A DNA stretch of 64,000 nt from Ecdyonurus torrentis. Its lineage: Eukaryota > Arthropoda > Insecta > Ephemeroptera > Heptageniidae. The notes under the pieces are model-generated. The model was given only the letters and a program-made list of their open reading frames with translations, was not told the DNA's origin and did no database searches. Every line of letters begins with the position of its first letter. The stretch's first letter is position 1. Position numbers and translations under genes: made by a program. The stretch covers positions 2,442,089 through 2,506,088 of the forward strand of contig OX439133.1 in assembly GCA_949318235.1 (NCBI GenBank). The letters are read 5' to 3'. Shown here in pieces: positions 12,039 through 22,715 of this stretch.

Positions 12039-14761
12039 ATCTAAAAATATAAATTAAAAGTAATTATATAGTTATATTTATATAATTATTTAATTTTTTT
12101 TCCAGTAGACAATAAAAAAAATTAAATTTGCTTCTAAAAAGTTTTCTTATTTGTTTCAAGTTAATAAAATTTTAACTTTTTCAGGCACCTTCTGTTGATT
12201 TAAGTGAGATTATAGAACTTCTTCTAAATCCAGGCAACAAGAGTGCTAATCTAAACACAAGATTTGCAGGTAAGACAGCATTCCACCTGGCTGCTCAGTA
12301 TGGATACCATAATTTACTCTTACACCTAAAGCCAACTACAGATGAAGGAATTAATGAGTTGGCAACCTGTGGAGAAACCGCTCTTCATTGCATAGTCAGA
12401 GAATTAGAAAAGCCTAAATGCTGTCCCAAAGGTCAGAGTATAGAAGAGCATATCAAAAATCTCAAGTTATGTGTTGAAAAACTCTTCATAAACAAGGAGT
12501 TCAATATAAATGCTAGAAATAATAAAAATGTGACAGCTGTACATTTGGCTTGTATAGTAAAGAATTGGGAAATTGTTAAATTACTAGTAGAAAAGAATGC
12601 TAATATTGATATATCTGTGAATGATAAATCAGCTAGAGATATCATAATAACTGAAAATAACATGGAGTTAATTGACAAAATAAAAGATGTTCCCATTGTA
12701 AAAACTGAAATAGTAAATAAATTCAACGACATTAGAAAAAAATTATTTGAGTTACTTAAAAATAAAACAGCAGATGAATTTATAAAAATAATTATTAAAA
12801 AGTATGCAAATGTAAATAATGGGGATGTAACATTATTACAGTTTGCAATTCAAAATAACTTAACACAAGCTGTAAAAACGTTACTAGAGTTAGGAGCAGA
12901 CGTCAATGAACGTTGTACAGTTAGAGACACTCCAATTATGTTAGCTGTCAAAAATTGCAATGAAGATATCATAAAATTGTTATTAGAAAAGGATGAATTA
13001 GACTTATCATTAGAGGATTCAATTTACACAATGCAAACTGTATTACATATAGCAGTTAGAAATTCCAAATCTGAATGCCAGTGTGTTAAACTTCTGTGTG
13101 AATTTAATGGAGAAAAACCGGTAGGCATAGATAGTGTAGATTTTAGAAATAAGACTGCATTACATTATGCAGCTGAAAATCATCAAGATAATAATATTGA
13201 ATACTTACTACGTAAAAATGCAAATATATTTATATTAAGTAGTGATGAATTACCTGCTTTTACTGGAGTTGAATTAGAAAGTCTAAGTGGTTATCTAGAT
13301 GATAAAATTAAAATTGAAGGTTCTTCTAGTGAAGATAATAGTTCTTATAACATGACACTTGACTTTCAGTTCTTACTTACTCCTACTGAAAATAATTCTG
13401 AAACTGATACTTACCGTGCTGTAATGCCAAATCTATTACACTTAGCAAAATCAAAAGCTTACAAACCATTACTAAACCATCCTATCATACGTAGTTTCAT
13501 TCATTTACAGTGGCTTAGATTTAATTGGGTATTTTATTTAAATTTTCTGCTTCATCTTGTCTTTACTCTCGTATTCAGTGTATTTATCTATAATTCAGTT
13601 AATTATATTAATATATTACATACATCTAATAACACAAGTAGTAATGTTAACACAACAGATATACAAAATATTAACCTTGAAAATGAACTAAAATTGTCTG
13701 CTATATTTACTGCTGTAGCATTATTTCTAATTATTACAAGAGAATTGTTTCAAATGGCAACTACTTCATTCTATAATTACGTATTTAACATTGTCAACAT
13801 AATAGAAATAATCTTAATATTGATATGTATGCTCTTGTTTTACTTAGTTTTTACACAAACCAATGCTATTCACACATTATCTGCTATAGGTATATTATTA
13901 TCATTCTTAGAACTGGTTATAATTATGGGTAGTCACCCTGTACTGCAAATATATTACACTATGCTTCTTAAAGTTTGTTCAGTCTTTTTTTATTTTCTAC
14001 TCTGGTATTCATTTCTGATTGTAGCATTTGGTATTTCATTTTATATTATGTTTCAATCTTGTGACAAGAACACCGATGATTGTTCTGGAAATATGTTTAG
14101 TACCATGGGTAATTCTATATTTAAGACTATTATTATGCTACAAGGAGAGTTTGATGTAAATAATCTTAAATTTACCTCTGTTACAATAACAAGTCATTTA
14201 ATTTTTCTGTTTTTCTTTTTCTCAATGGTAATTGTACTTATGAATTTGTTGAATGGTTTAGCAGTTAGTGATGTACAAAATATTCAAAATGATGCAGATA
14301 TTATATGTATGGAATTACAGATCAAAAAGTATGCTAAATTTGAAAAAATAATTTTTATTTTAAACAAAAAATATAAACCTCGATCTTCTTTGTTGAAATA
14401 TTGTAATTTCTTTCCTAATTTACTTTCTGAATTTCTTCAAAATGATAAAATTGTAATATCTTATGAAAATAAAAGATATATTATAAAATCAGATGTTAAA
14501 AGCTCGTGCAGTACGGGTTGCAGTGGTTGTGCGTGTTGTGTAAGTGGATGTGCATGGTGTTACTCTAATTTTACAAATAGTAAATGTATTAAGAAAAAAT
14601 TTTCAATATTTTTTCCATTTGATGTAATCTTAGAAGAATTAAAAAATGTGCATTACAAAAGACAAAAGTTTCTAAAGAATTTTAATGAAAAACTTGATGG
14701 TGAAAATCTGCTGAAACTAATATTGCTTACGCAACAAGAAATATTAGAAAACAATAAATAA
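8267..14761 (+). CDS. TRPA-type cation channel, painless/pyrexia-like (three coding exons)
   Basis: My model joins 8267-8608, 10445-10579 and 12185-14761, all phase 0, giving 1017 aa. It predicts a plasma-membrane non-selective cation channel; relatives sense heat, touch or irritants. Residues 1-114 are charged, with an E/K-rich probable coil. About eight ankyrin-type repeats follow (for example GKTAFHLAAQYG, NVTAVHLAC, NKTALHYAAENH) up to about residue 515. Then come six membrane segments: S1 about 606-627, S2 663-679, S3 693-716, S4 about 720-745, S5 about 756-785, and S6 about 831-850 ending in LMNLLNGLAVSD, a TRPA-like S6. The pore loop carries LQGEFD (Q812, G813, E814). The C-terminus holds an unusual cysteine cluster at 934-960. 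Length fits painless/pyrexia (about 900-1000 aa) rather than TRPA1, which has more ankyrin repeats. The start is inferred: ATG lies 3 nt after a splice acceptor, so a 5' UTR exon lies upstream. Channel identity is secure; the subfamily is less so. Confidence 0.88.
8696..9007 (+). mobile_element. MITE family E in TRPA-like intron 1
   Basis: TATAGGGTGTATGCATTC to CGCATACACCCTATA; TGACGTCA at about 8983. Confidence 0.85.
9073..9417 (-). mobile_element. MITE family B
   Basis: TTAA-bounded copy with termini AAAGCCATAGACCACAT; the core tgacgtcagaaa is present. Located in TRPA-like intron 1. Confidence 0.85.
9664..9957. mobile_element. MITE family A, diverged copy (TTAA-flanked foldback)
   Basis: Ends ttaaAGGCGTAGAACA and its inverse are recognisable; the centre lacks the GC-rich palindrome of other copies. 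Located in TRPA-like intron 1. Confidence 0.7.
10445..10579 (+). CDS. TRPA-like gene, coding exon 2
   Basis: The acceptor tgtttacag (ends 10444) and donor gtaaat (from 10580) bound 135 nt, 45 codons, phase 0 on both sides. The peptide HILRQLAVRKGNLKVLKNLL has the pattern of an ankyrin helix pair, as expected between the N-terminal region and the exon 3 ankyrin block. The intron after it begins with a SINE only about 30 bp past the donor. Confidence 0.7.
10612..11062 (+). mobile_element. tRNA-derived SINE, a different family, inside TRPA-like intron 2
   Basis: The head has an A-box-like TGGCGCAGCG (about 10619) and a B box GCGTTCGATACC (about 10661), spaced as in a tRNA. The following 350 bp are GC-richer than the flanks (Pro/Cys-rich spurious frames) and end near acatacagtaaaac. 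Only one copy is in the window, so its ends are approximate. Confidence 0.6.
11411..11637. repeat. Foldback in TRPA-like intron 2
   Basis: actttagttacgaatactaa and its imperfect inverse (atgaagac-type) form arms of about 45 bp; the interior is also partly self-complementary. Confidence 0.55.
11963..12033. repeat. (TA)n in TRPA-like intron 2
   Basis: About 34 units, 150 bp before the exon 3 acceptor. Confidence 0.95.
12185..14761 (+). CDS. TRPA-like gene, coding exon 3: ankyrin block, channel domain, C-terminus
   Basis: The acceptor ctttttcag ends at 12184; the frame then stays open for 858 codons to TAA at 14759-14761. It encodes most of the ankyrin block, the whole transmembrane domain and the cytosolic tail without an intron. 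Two overlapping AATAAA hexamers sit across the stop codon (14753-14763), so cleavage could follow shortly after. Codon use is AT-biased like the rest of the window. Confidence 0.9.
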   Translation, partial: APSVDLSEIIELLLNPGNKSANLNTRFAGKTAFHLAAQYGYHNLLLHLKPTTDEGINELATCGETALHCIVRELEKPKCCPKGQSIEEHIKNLKLCVEKLFINKEFNINARNNKNVTAVHLACIVKNWEIVKLLVEKNANIDISVNDKSARDIIITENNMELIDKIKDVPIVKTEIVNKFNDIRKKLFELLKNKTADEFIKIIIKKYANVNNGDVTLLQFAIQNNLTQAVKTLLELGADVNERCTVRDTPIMLAVKNCNEDIIKLLLEKDELDLSLEDSIYTMQTVLHIAVRNSKSECQCVKLLCEFNGEKPVGIDSVDFRNKTALHYAAENHQDNNIEYLLRKNANIFILSSDELPAFTGVELESLSGYLDDKIKIEGSSSEDNSSYNMTLDFQFLLTPTENNSETDTYRAVMPNLLHLAKSKAYKPLLNHPIIRSFIHLQWLRFNWVFYLNFLLHLVFTLVFSVFIYNSVNYINILHTSNNTSSNVNTTDIQNINLENELKLSAIFTAVALFLIITRELFQMATTSFYNYVFNIVNIIEIILILICMLLFYLVFTQTNAIHTLSAIGILLSFLELVIIMGSHPVLQIYYTMLLKVCSVFFYFLLWYSFLIVAFGISFYIMFQSCDKNTDDCSGNMFSTMGNSIFKTIIMLQGEFDVNNLKFTSVTITSHLIFLFFFFSMVIVLMNLLNGLAVSDVQNIQNDADIICMELQIKKYAKFEKIIFILNKKYKPRSSLLKYCNFFPNLLSEFLQNDKIVISYENKRYIIKSDVKSSCSTGCSGCACCVSGCAWCYSNFTNSKCIKKKFSIFFPFDVILEELKNVHYKRQKFLKNFNEKLDGENLLKLILLTQQEILENNK

Positions 14762-14855
14762 ATAACATGATATTTGTTCTTGGTGTACAAATTTAAATGT
14801 TAAAAAGATAATGTAAAATTTCTTCTCTTCCAAAAAATTTATTTTTTGTAACATG

Positions 14856-15001
14856 TATACTCAACTCAAAAAACCTGAGTTACCTACCGTTCGACCTTTT
14901 AGAGTATCGCACAACCACCCCTCTTCTCCTCAAATGTGACAATGGGCGATACTTTAGGCATGTCTTTTTAAAATTGACTCAGGTTTTTTGAGGTGAGTAT
15001 A
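14856..15001. mobile_element. Foldback L, TA-flanked, immediately 3' of the TRPA-like gene
   Basis: Ends TATACTCAACTCAAAAAACC and the inverse of TATACTCACCTCAAAAAACC, 146 bp, starting 95 bp after the stop codon; it could lie in the 3' UTR if cleavage is distal. Confidence 0.7.
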
Positions 15002-15304
15002 TACACACACAAAATAAGGAAATTTTGTATTTAAATTTAAAATTTGAATTTAGACACGATTTTATCATTGAATAGCTTATTTCTAATTGCAATAGAATTT
15101 GTTTTTGTCAGCGCAGAGGTAGCTTGTTGTACGTGATCTTAAATTTGTAGATATTGGTGTAAATATGATGAGTAGCCATTATAAAGCCAGTGATTTATGC
15201 AGGCTAATTTATCATTTATGTATGCTATGCTATGCTCTGTGCCATATTTTACTATAAAACCAGTGATGTATGGTTATTCTAGCTAAACATTATTGTATCT
15301 ATTG

Positions 15305-15678
15305 TACTGTCACATTGATAGTATTTGGGACACAAAGGATTTTACGTATTTTTACCGCACCAATACGAGTCGATGAATAACAATAAGAGAGATATTCACT
15401 GCTGCACTTCTTCACCTTTTAATTGACTTTTATCAAAACAAACCAAAATATGCTCGCCCACCCATTATTCCTTCTCTCTTGTTTGCATGATGTTTACTTA
15501 TCGCTTTGATGACTCGTTTCCTGTTTTGACCAATTGGATCATCAAAATGATAGAAGTCAAGTAAAAGGTGGAGAAGTGCAACAGTGAACACCTCTCTTAT
15601 TGTTATTCATCGACTCGTATATGTGCGGTAAAAATACGTAAAATCCTTTGTGTCCCAAATACTATCAATGTGACAGTA
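15305..15678. mobile_element. Foldback M, 374 bp, TA-flanked
   Basis: Arms of over 90 bp start TACTGTCACATTGATAGTAT and keep near-perfect pairing through gcggtaaaaatacgtaaaat. Loop about 150 bp, non-coding. Confidence 0.75.
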
Positions 15679-15848
15679 CCACATTTCATTATAGTAATTA
15701 ATGATTTATACAGGCTACTATAGATAAACATTAATATATGTTCTGTACCACATTTTACTAAAGTATATTATTAATCTATTGTTGATAGTATATACGTAAC
15801 AATTCACTGGTAGAGAGTAAAAAAATTGAAATATATTATATCTGTACT

Positions 15849-16056
15849 ATAAAGCATTATTCACATGACGCGTAAATTTGACGCGCGTCAACGTGCGTCG
15901 ACTCGCGTTACAAAGTTGGAACAATGTAAACAAATGGAGCCGTTCACATGCAATTTTCAAAAACCATGTGAACGGCTGCACTTGTTTACATGGTTCCAAC
16001 TTTGTAACGTGCGTTGACGCGCGTCAAATTTACGCGTCATGTGAATAATACTTTAT
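15849..16056. mobile_element. Foldback N, 208 bp, GC-rich stem
   Basis: Arms attcacatgacgcgtaaatt and inverse, with gacgcgcgtcaa near-palindromes inside each arm and a 25-bp loop. Single copy. Confidence 0.72.
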
Positions 16057-16312
16057 GGTTAATTTTCAAATAGCTTTTCTCTATGTATTACAGTACGAAA
16101 CATGAATGATAAGGCAAATTATTAATTAACCAAAAATTTTTAACATTTATATTACTACGGTATTTTTAAGTGCTTGCAAAATATTTGTATATCTGTTAAT
16201 AATTTAATAGATACAATGCTGTATAACCAATAACTTATTTTATCAAACATTGATAATAAATCATAATTTTGCCTTTTTTTTATGTATTTAATGTTATAAA
16301 CAAACAATTCTT

Positions 16313-16648
16313 TTAAAGGCATAGACAACATGAAAACATTTGCATTTACATAACAAAAAACTTGATGGGACTTACATAAATATAACATTAATTGGTCTCA
16401 AAACCAAACTGTAGCGCCGCAGCAGTGATCAGAAAATTTCAATTTATGCAACCCGCACAACATTTTTATACTAGTTTTTGCCTGTTTATGACGTCATAAA
16501 CAGGAATATTTACGCAAATTGCATACTTTACATTTTTTTCAAGCTCTCTTGTGGGGCCATATTTACATTCTGGTAAAAAATATCATCAGTTTTGAAGATC
16601 CCATTTCGAGTTTAGAACATGTTGTTTCAATGTTTTCTATGCCTTTAA
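16313..16648 (+). mobile_element. MITE family B (B2 subtype)
   Basis: TTAA-bounded; central tatgacgtcataaac contains TGACGTCA. The same subtype as 7439 and 58498 by its termini. Confidence 0.85.
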
Positions 16649-17337
16649 TATATTTTTATTTTATGATTAAAAGAACGTGAGAAGTCAGCAAAATAAATAT
16701 TTTTAATGCATTTTCTAAATAACAAATGTTTTGTTGTAATTTTTTTAATATAAGAAATGCCAACATAAGAAAAGCAACAACTTTCTAAAATACGATTTAT
16801 TGAAAAACATTTATATTGCAAATATTTAATTTTAACATATTTTTGTAATTATTACTAAAATATTTTTATTTTGTGTTATAAAAATTTTTTAATTTTTTCC
16901 TACTCATATTTTTTTTTAACAATTTTTGTAAATATCATTACATTTATAATTAAAAAAGATGATTTTATTTTGTATTTTTTGCATGATTATCAATTATATA
17001 CATTTTTATTGTAATATTATATTATTAATTTCTGATATAATATTTTTTTAAGAACAAGCCAAGTAGACAGTGGGTTATAATGCGTATTGGTATATGACTT
17101 GCTGAAAAAAATATTTTCTTTCTCTTTCTCTCTTCTATTTTTTTTTTTTTTTTTTTTTTTTTTTGAGACCTGGTATGCAATGAATTCACTTTTGTGTTCT
17201 GTGCCCTTTGATGCCAACGTATATGTATGTGTAAAATAAATGCTAATTCTTATATGTAGAAAAGGCGTTCAGGCTAGACAGCATCTTGTATTCAGTAACA
17301 ACATAGGTAACATTGCACTGAGTTTGCAGTTGTATTC
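16649..17337. other. AT-rich intergenic
   Basis: Only homopolymer runs (T-run 17140-17164) and a CT-rich stretch; nothing coding. Confidence 0.5.
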
Positions 17338-17634
17338 TATAGACCCCTTGCACATCCTTGCGCTTTGTCGCCATGTTTGTGGTGCCTAATGCATTGTCCA
17401 GCATAGGGGAAACTTCGTTTTTCCTAATTTTTCACATAAAAAATAGTTTATTTCAACTCAACAAATTTGTCTCATATCCTTCGAGCTTATTAGGAGCTAG
17501 AAATAAGGCTTTGATTGAGGTTTGAAGCTTCTTTTGCTATTAAAAAAAATAAAACTGATGTTTTTCCTATGCTGGCCTATGTATTCCTGGCCAACAAAAT
17601 GGCGGCTCTTAAATATGAGTGCAAGCGGTCTATA
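17338..17634 (+). mobile_element. MITE family C
   Basis: A 297-bp element with termini TATAGACCCCTTGCAC and the inverse of TATAGACCGCTTGCAC, bounded by TA. The interior includes tgtcgccatgtttgtggtgcc and acaaaatggcggctcttaaa. Likely Tc1/mariner-type non-autonomous. Confidence 0.82.
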
Positions 17635-17921
17635 TATTATACTTATAATAAATATATATTTTTATCCATATTATATATTAAGCAAAATCGAGTAACTTTA
17701 TTTAAATGCTTTATACATTTTATATTTTAAATATGAGACCAATAAAATAAATTTTACAAAATAAAGATTTGTTTCTTTTCCATTTTTTATCCTTTTCAAA
17801 AATAAAAATTCAAAAAATACTTAAAAAACTTTGATTTTTAGCAATTAGTAATAAAATTACATATTTATTTATAACTTATTTTACCTTTTATTAAGTTATT
17901 TAATTACTTATATTAATAATA

Positions 17922-18080
<159 letters not shown>

Positions 18081-18186
18081 ATATTCAAGATAAAAATTCT
18101 AAATTATTAATATCATTACAAAAAAAAAAAAAAAAAAAAAAAGAGATGCATACCATGCAAGCCTCTACTTTTTTCTGAATTATCGC

Positions 18187-18347
18187 CGTGTGAAATCATT
18201 ACCATCATCATCACCGTTACCAAAATAGGAAGGGTCACAGGAATTGATTAGAATTGGAAATGGTTAGAATCGAAGAGAGGTAACTACAACCGGATGCATC
18301 GCTTTTGCTCGGATTCTAATCAATTGATAGAATTCTAATTTCACACG
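18187..18347. repeat. Short inverted-terminal element
   Basis: Ends cgtgtgaaat and atttcacacg; sub-terminal gattagaatt and gattctaatc also pair. Interior non-coding. Confidence 0.4.
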
Positions 18348-18665
18348 TATTAACTTCAATATTACGACACCTGTAAAATTTTGTTGTTTTTCTGAGGTAA
18401 ATTGTTTGACAAAAAGGGGTGCAGCCGGTTGAAAAAATATCTGTTCTTATTTTGGTCAGGGTATAAATTTTTATTAAAAATGCAATGACAGGGAGGTATT
18501 TTGTTAAAATTACTATGAATTGTACTGCAAACACGTAATAAAAAGTTTTCATATTATATTTAAAATAAAAAAAATCTCCCTCGTATTAATAGTCATAAAC
18601 AGTTCTAGCTGATATATTTGCTGCTATTAAATTTCAACTCTAGCATTAAGTTAATGTAAAGAACA

Positions 18666-19014
18666 TTAAAGGAATAGACCAGAGAAAAACATAAGCGCAT
18701 TTATATCACAAAACACTTGATGGGATTTACATATAAATAACTTTAGTTTGTCTCAAAACTTAAAAGTAGCCTCGTAGCAGTGATCAGAAAATTCGATTTA
18801 TGCAACCCGCACAACATTTTCATACTAATTTTTGCATGTTTCTGACGTCATAAACATGAATTTTCACGCAAATTGCATACTTTACATTATTTTCACGCTC
18901 TATCGTGAGGCTACATTAACATTTTGAGAAAAATTGTCATCAGTTTTGAAGATCCCATTTCGTGTTTATTCATTAAAAAGCTCATGTTGTTTTATGTGGT
19001 CTATGCGGCTTTAA
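18666..19014 (+). mobile_element. MITE family B
   Basis: TTAA-bounded; termini AAAGGAATAGACCAGAG and TGGTCTATG-type; central ctgacgtcataaacatg. Confidence 0.87.
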
Positions 19015-19273
19015 CAAAGAACTGACTTCTCATGATTAGGGGCAGCCCTGCATACTTTATAAACAGCTAGCATGCATTAGTTTATTTCAAGGCACCAGAA
19101 AAATAACATGTTGAGACATGAAATCCAAATGCACGACATATATAGTTAAGGCGCTAACTAAGCTTATTAATGCATTCTTATGACCTTATCTGAATTGTAA
19201 TTGTAGCCTCAAAATAATGAGATATAGACTTACTGTTTATGCAGAACTTCCTAATGGGATGTCATTTCTCTAT

Positions 19274-19621
19274 TTAAAGCCATATACCACATAAAACAAC
19301 ATGTACTTTTTAATGAATAAACACGAAATGGGATCTCCAAAATTTGTGATAATTTTTACTAGAATGTTAATGTAGCCCCACGAGACAGCGTGAAAAAACT
19401 GTAAAGTATGCAATTTGCGTAAAATTTCATGTTTATATGACGTCAGAAACATGCAAAAATTAGTATGAAAATGTTGTGCGGGTTGTATAAATCGGATTTT
19501 CTGATCACTGCTATGGAACTACAGTTGGGTTTTGAGACAAACTAAAGTTATTTATGTAAATCCCATGAAGTGTTTATATGTGATATAAATGCTGATGTTG
19601 TTCTCTGGTCTATTACTTTAA
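19274..19621 (-). mobile_element. MITE family B
   Basis: TTAA-bounded, inverted relative to the copy 260 bp upstream, with the core tgacgtcagaaacatg. Confidence 0.86.
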
Positions 19622-19770
19622 GTTGCCTTGTAAAAATTGCAAATAAAATTTCAGTTTTTTATCAAGTCAATAGATGGCAGTACTTCATAAATTTTAAACA
19701 AAAACTGTTGAATAGACAAATTGCATATCCTTGCGCTTTGTCGCCATGTTTGTGGTGCCTAATGCATTTC

Positions 19771-20511
19771 CCATACGGAAAGAACTAATTACGTAATTCA
19801 TGCTGCATTTATGTTTTTATAGTATTAATTATGCTCAATTTGAACGAGATAAATATTTATCGTGTACAATAAAATATTTATGCTATATATAACATAGTAC
19901 TTATGCAATATAGCATAAATTATGCTGTATCAGACAAATTATGTTAAAAATAAGCAACATAATTATTACGTATTTATTTTTGTCTGTGCAATATACACGT
20001 AAAATATATAAATACGTATAATATTTATGCTAGCTTTTTTCAGCATAATTTGTCTGATATAGCATAATTAATGTTATACTGCATTCTATAACTATGTTAT
20101 ATAGACCCCTTGCACATCCTTGCGCTTTGTCGCCATGTTTGTGGTGACTAATACATTGTCCAGCATAGGGGAAACTTCGTTTTTCCTAATTTTTCACATA
20201 AAAAATTGTTTATTTCAACTCAACAAATTTTTCTCATATCCTTCGAGCTTATTAGGAGCTAGAAATAAGGCTTTGATTGAGGTTTGAAGCTTCTTTTGCT
20301 ATTAAAAAAATAAAACTGATGTTTTTCCTATGCTGGCCTATGTATTCCTGGCCAACAAAATGGCGGCTCTTAAATATGAGTGCACCCGGTCTATATAGCA
20401 TAAATATTATGTTGTACAGCATTATCTTTTTAGTTGTTCTAATTTAGCATTATTTATTCTATAAACACATAAATGCAGCATAAACTTGGTTATTTTTCTC
20501 TTTCCGTGCAG
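19771..20511. mobile_element. AT-rich inverted-repeat element
   Basis: Ends tacggaaagaa and its inverse ttctctttccgt. Inner arms share atgctgcatttatg / cataaatgcagcat and many taatatttatgct motifs. A complete family C MITE (20100-20395) is inserted. Similar motifs (tacgtaataattatgctagc, tagcataatttatgcagc) recur at about 960-1060. Confidence 0.55.
20100..20395 (+). mobile_element. MITE family C, inside another repeat
   Basis: Complete copy nearly identical to 17338-17634, inserted in an AT-rich element that itself splits an older family C copy. Confidence 0.85.
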
Positions 20512-20601
20512 GGGAAATGTTTTATCCTTATTTGTTGCCAAAACCTAATTTAGACTATACCGTTAGCGTTTTATAGCTTATTATTAGGGTCTAGAAATAA
20601 G

Positions 20602-21136
20602 TAGAGCTGTAAAAAAATTGCATTTTTTTAGCCCGGGCTGAATTTTTTTTAGCCCGCGGTTTGACTTGAAACCCGGGTTTAGCTTGATATCGAGCTTAAA
20701 CTTGAATAACGATGAGCCAAAGCTCGGAAAGCTCGATATTTGAGCTGAAGTTTGAAAATGAGCTTTCGAGCCTATGAAAAAAAAAGCTCTATTTTCATTA
20801 TGAAAAAAGGTGTTTGTATAAAGGCTAAAATTCAGAAATAAAATAAAATATAATTTTTATTAATATTTTAAACAGCATATTTTGCATGGCAGTATATTAA
20901 AAACACCATTTTAAACAAAAATATAAAACAAACAAATTCTTTGCTTTCTATAAAAATTGTTTCTTAGCTCGATTTATTTTCTCAAGCTGCTTTTTTACGA
21001 ACTTAACTCAAAAAAGCTCGTTTTTGAGCTAAAAGCTCGAAAACTAAAAACCGGGTTTTGACAATTTTTCAAAAAACGATCACCCAAAGATTTTGGCCCA
21101 GGCGGGTGCTTGAACCGGTTTAAATTTACAGCTCTA
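20602..21136 (+). mobile_element. hAT-like non-autonomous element, family W
   Basis: Termini TAGAGCTGTAAA and its inverse; target duplication gaaataag / gaaataaa (20594-20601 and 21137-21144, one mismatch). The interior is full of gagctcgaaa-like short motifs. A second copy lies at 36854-37399. Confidence 0.7.
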
Positions 21137-21144
21137 GAAATAAA

Positions 21145-22652
21145 GGGCTAAAAGTAAGCCGGGGCTTGCCGAGGCTCAGCACCGGTAATAAATTAACAGC
21201 CGGTGCTCAGCCCCGGTAATAAAAATTCTTATAATTTTTAGTAAAAACTTGAAATAAAGATTTTAGCGCCTTATAATATTTTTATTTATTTTTTTAAGGA
21301 AACACAAACACTCAAATATTTTATCTAGATAATATATATTATTATAATACGCATGCGGCATGTGTCATGATTATTGCTAGGAAGGGCGGCTAGGACGTGG
21401 AAACTAGCACGAAACTTGGGTCGTAGCTACCCAAGGGTCTTCATCAGGGTTATAATCGAGCCATCTGTCAGCACTTCGACTCTCTTTTGCGTTTTGAGAA
21501 GAAGTTATAACATTTTATAAAAATCGAATATTGTAAATTGTCTATTTTTGAAAATTATAAATCCCAAAGTTTGCAACTTTTAATCCCAGTTACTCCTGCT
21601 ACTATACAATTTAGTGACAGATAAAGCTACAAGAGTTGTATATACGCATGGCTATAGCATCTCAAAATCTAAAAAGAAAACTTGCAAACGTTATGATGCC
21701 ATTTCAAAGTTATAGTAAAACTATCTATATGATAAAATTTCCAGAACCCGTGACCATCAGATAAGAGAGAAAATAATTATTGAAATTAACATGGGCTCTT
21801 ATGGGACTAAAAGCTTCAAAAAAATTATATTTTAAAATCTAGCATGGTAACCCCCCAATTTGTTTAAAATTTTGAAAATACCATACACAATGTATCGCAC
21901 TGTGCAAAATTTCAGTTTTTTCTTTCTTTTCGATTTTTTAGTCAAATCCCGCAGTACCTGATTTCCTGCCTTATAATGACACAAAATATGCTATCTGAGG
22001 TCTTCTTCTGCATTGAAAGCTATTTTGGTGGTGCTGACTCTATATAATTTTGCCCCTAAATAATTATAGCATTAGAAACCTAAAGGACCTTTTTTCTTAG
22101 CCTGGATGGCTTCCTCTGACCTTTTTCTTACATGTTCTTTGTTTTCAATTTAGGTATGTAATCTTTTCTATGAATTTTTTGCCTTCAGAAAATTACGGTG
22201 AAATTTTGTGCATGCAAAATCTTTTGTAACTAAAGATTTCTAAAGCATCAGTTAGCAGTTTTCCGGCGCGATAAGAGGTATTCCTTACCGAAACTTCATC
22301 TACCAATTTTAATCACTTCACTTAAAAACTCCAGTGTTTCATGGCCAGAGGTCTAATTTCTGCATAGCATTAAGTTTATTAAAAAAAAAAAAAAAAAAAG
22401 TGCAAACAAATCAGCGGAAAATAAACACTGAAATGTCTCCGGATTTGTCGGCTCAACAACCCTAATAAAAGAATATAAAACATAGATATTTATTTATAAT
22501 TAGTAATGCAAAATCACGTTATTTTACATAAAAAATTGAAATTTTTTTACGGGGGGCCCTGCCCCCCGCACCCCCCCCCCCCTTTGCGGCTCGCGCTTCG
22601 CGCTCGCCGCAGATGAGCCCCGGTAATGATTTATTTCTACTTTTAGCCCTGC
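21145..22652. mobile_element. 1.5-kb inverted-repeat element with GC-rich end
   Basis: Ends agggctaaaagtaa and its inverse (acttttagccct), with accggtaataaatt-like sub-terminal repeats. The right side carries ggggggccctgccccccgca, a run of 12 C and gcggctcgcgcttcgcgctc. A family H element (21640-21985) is nested. No target duplication recognised. Confidence 0.5.
21640..21985 (+). mobile_element. Family H element nested in the 21145-22652 element
   Basis: cagaacccgtgaccatcaga, tctagcatggtaac and aaatcccgcagtacctgat match the complete copy in inverse. Confidence 0.65.
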
Positions 22653-22715
22653 TTAATTGAAGTTAGAAACATATTAAAAATATAAACACGACTTGTTTCC
22701 TATGCTGGACGCCTT

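Larger units (their letters stand above)
10580..12184 (+). other. TRPA-like gene intron 2
   Basis: The 1.6-kb intron holds a tRNA-derived SINE (about 10612-11062), a run of about 50 T (11331-11382), a foldback (11411-11637) and (TA)n (11963-12033). No other coding signal is seen. Confidence 0.6.
19720..22715 (+). mobile_element. Old MITE family C copy broken into at least four pieces
   Basis: Recognisable family C segments are at 19720-19770 (ccttgcgctttgtcgcc), 20512-20601 (gggaaatgtttt ... tctagaaataag) and 22653-22715 (attgaagtt ... tttcctatgctgg). Between them lie an AT-rich element, a hAT-like element and a GC-rich 1.5-kb element, each annotated separately. Confidence 0.65.

Noticed and set aside
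12433..12732. 99-codon frame on minus
   Set aside because: Shadow of TRPA-like exon 3.
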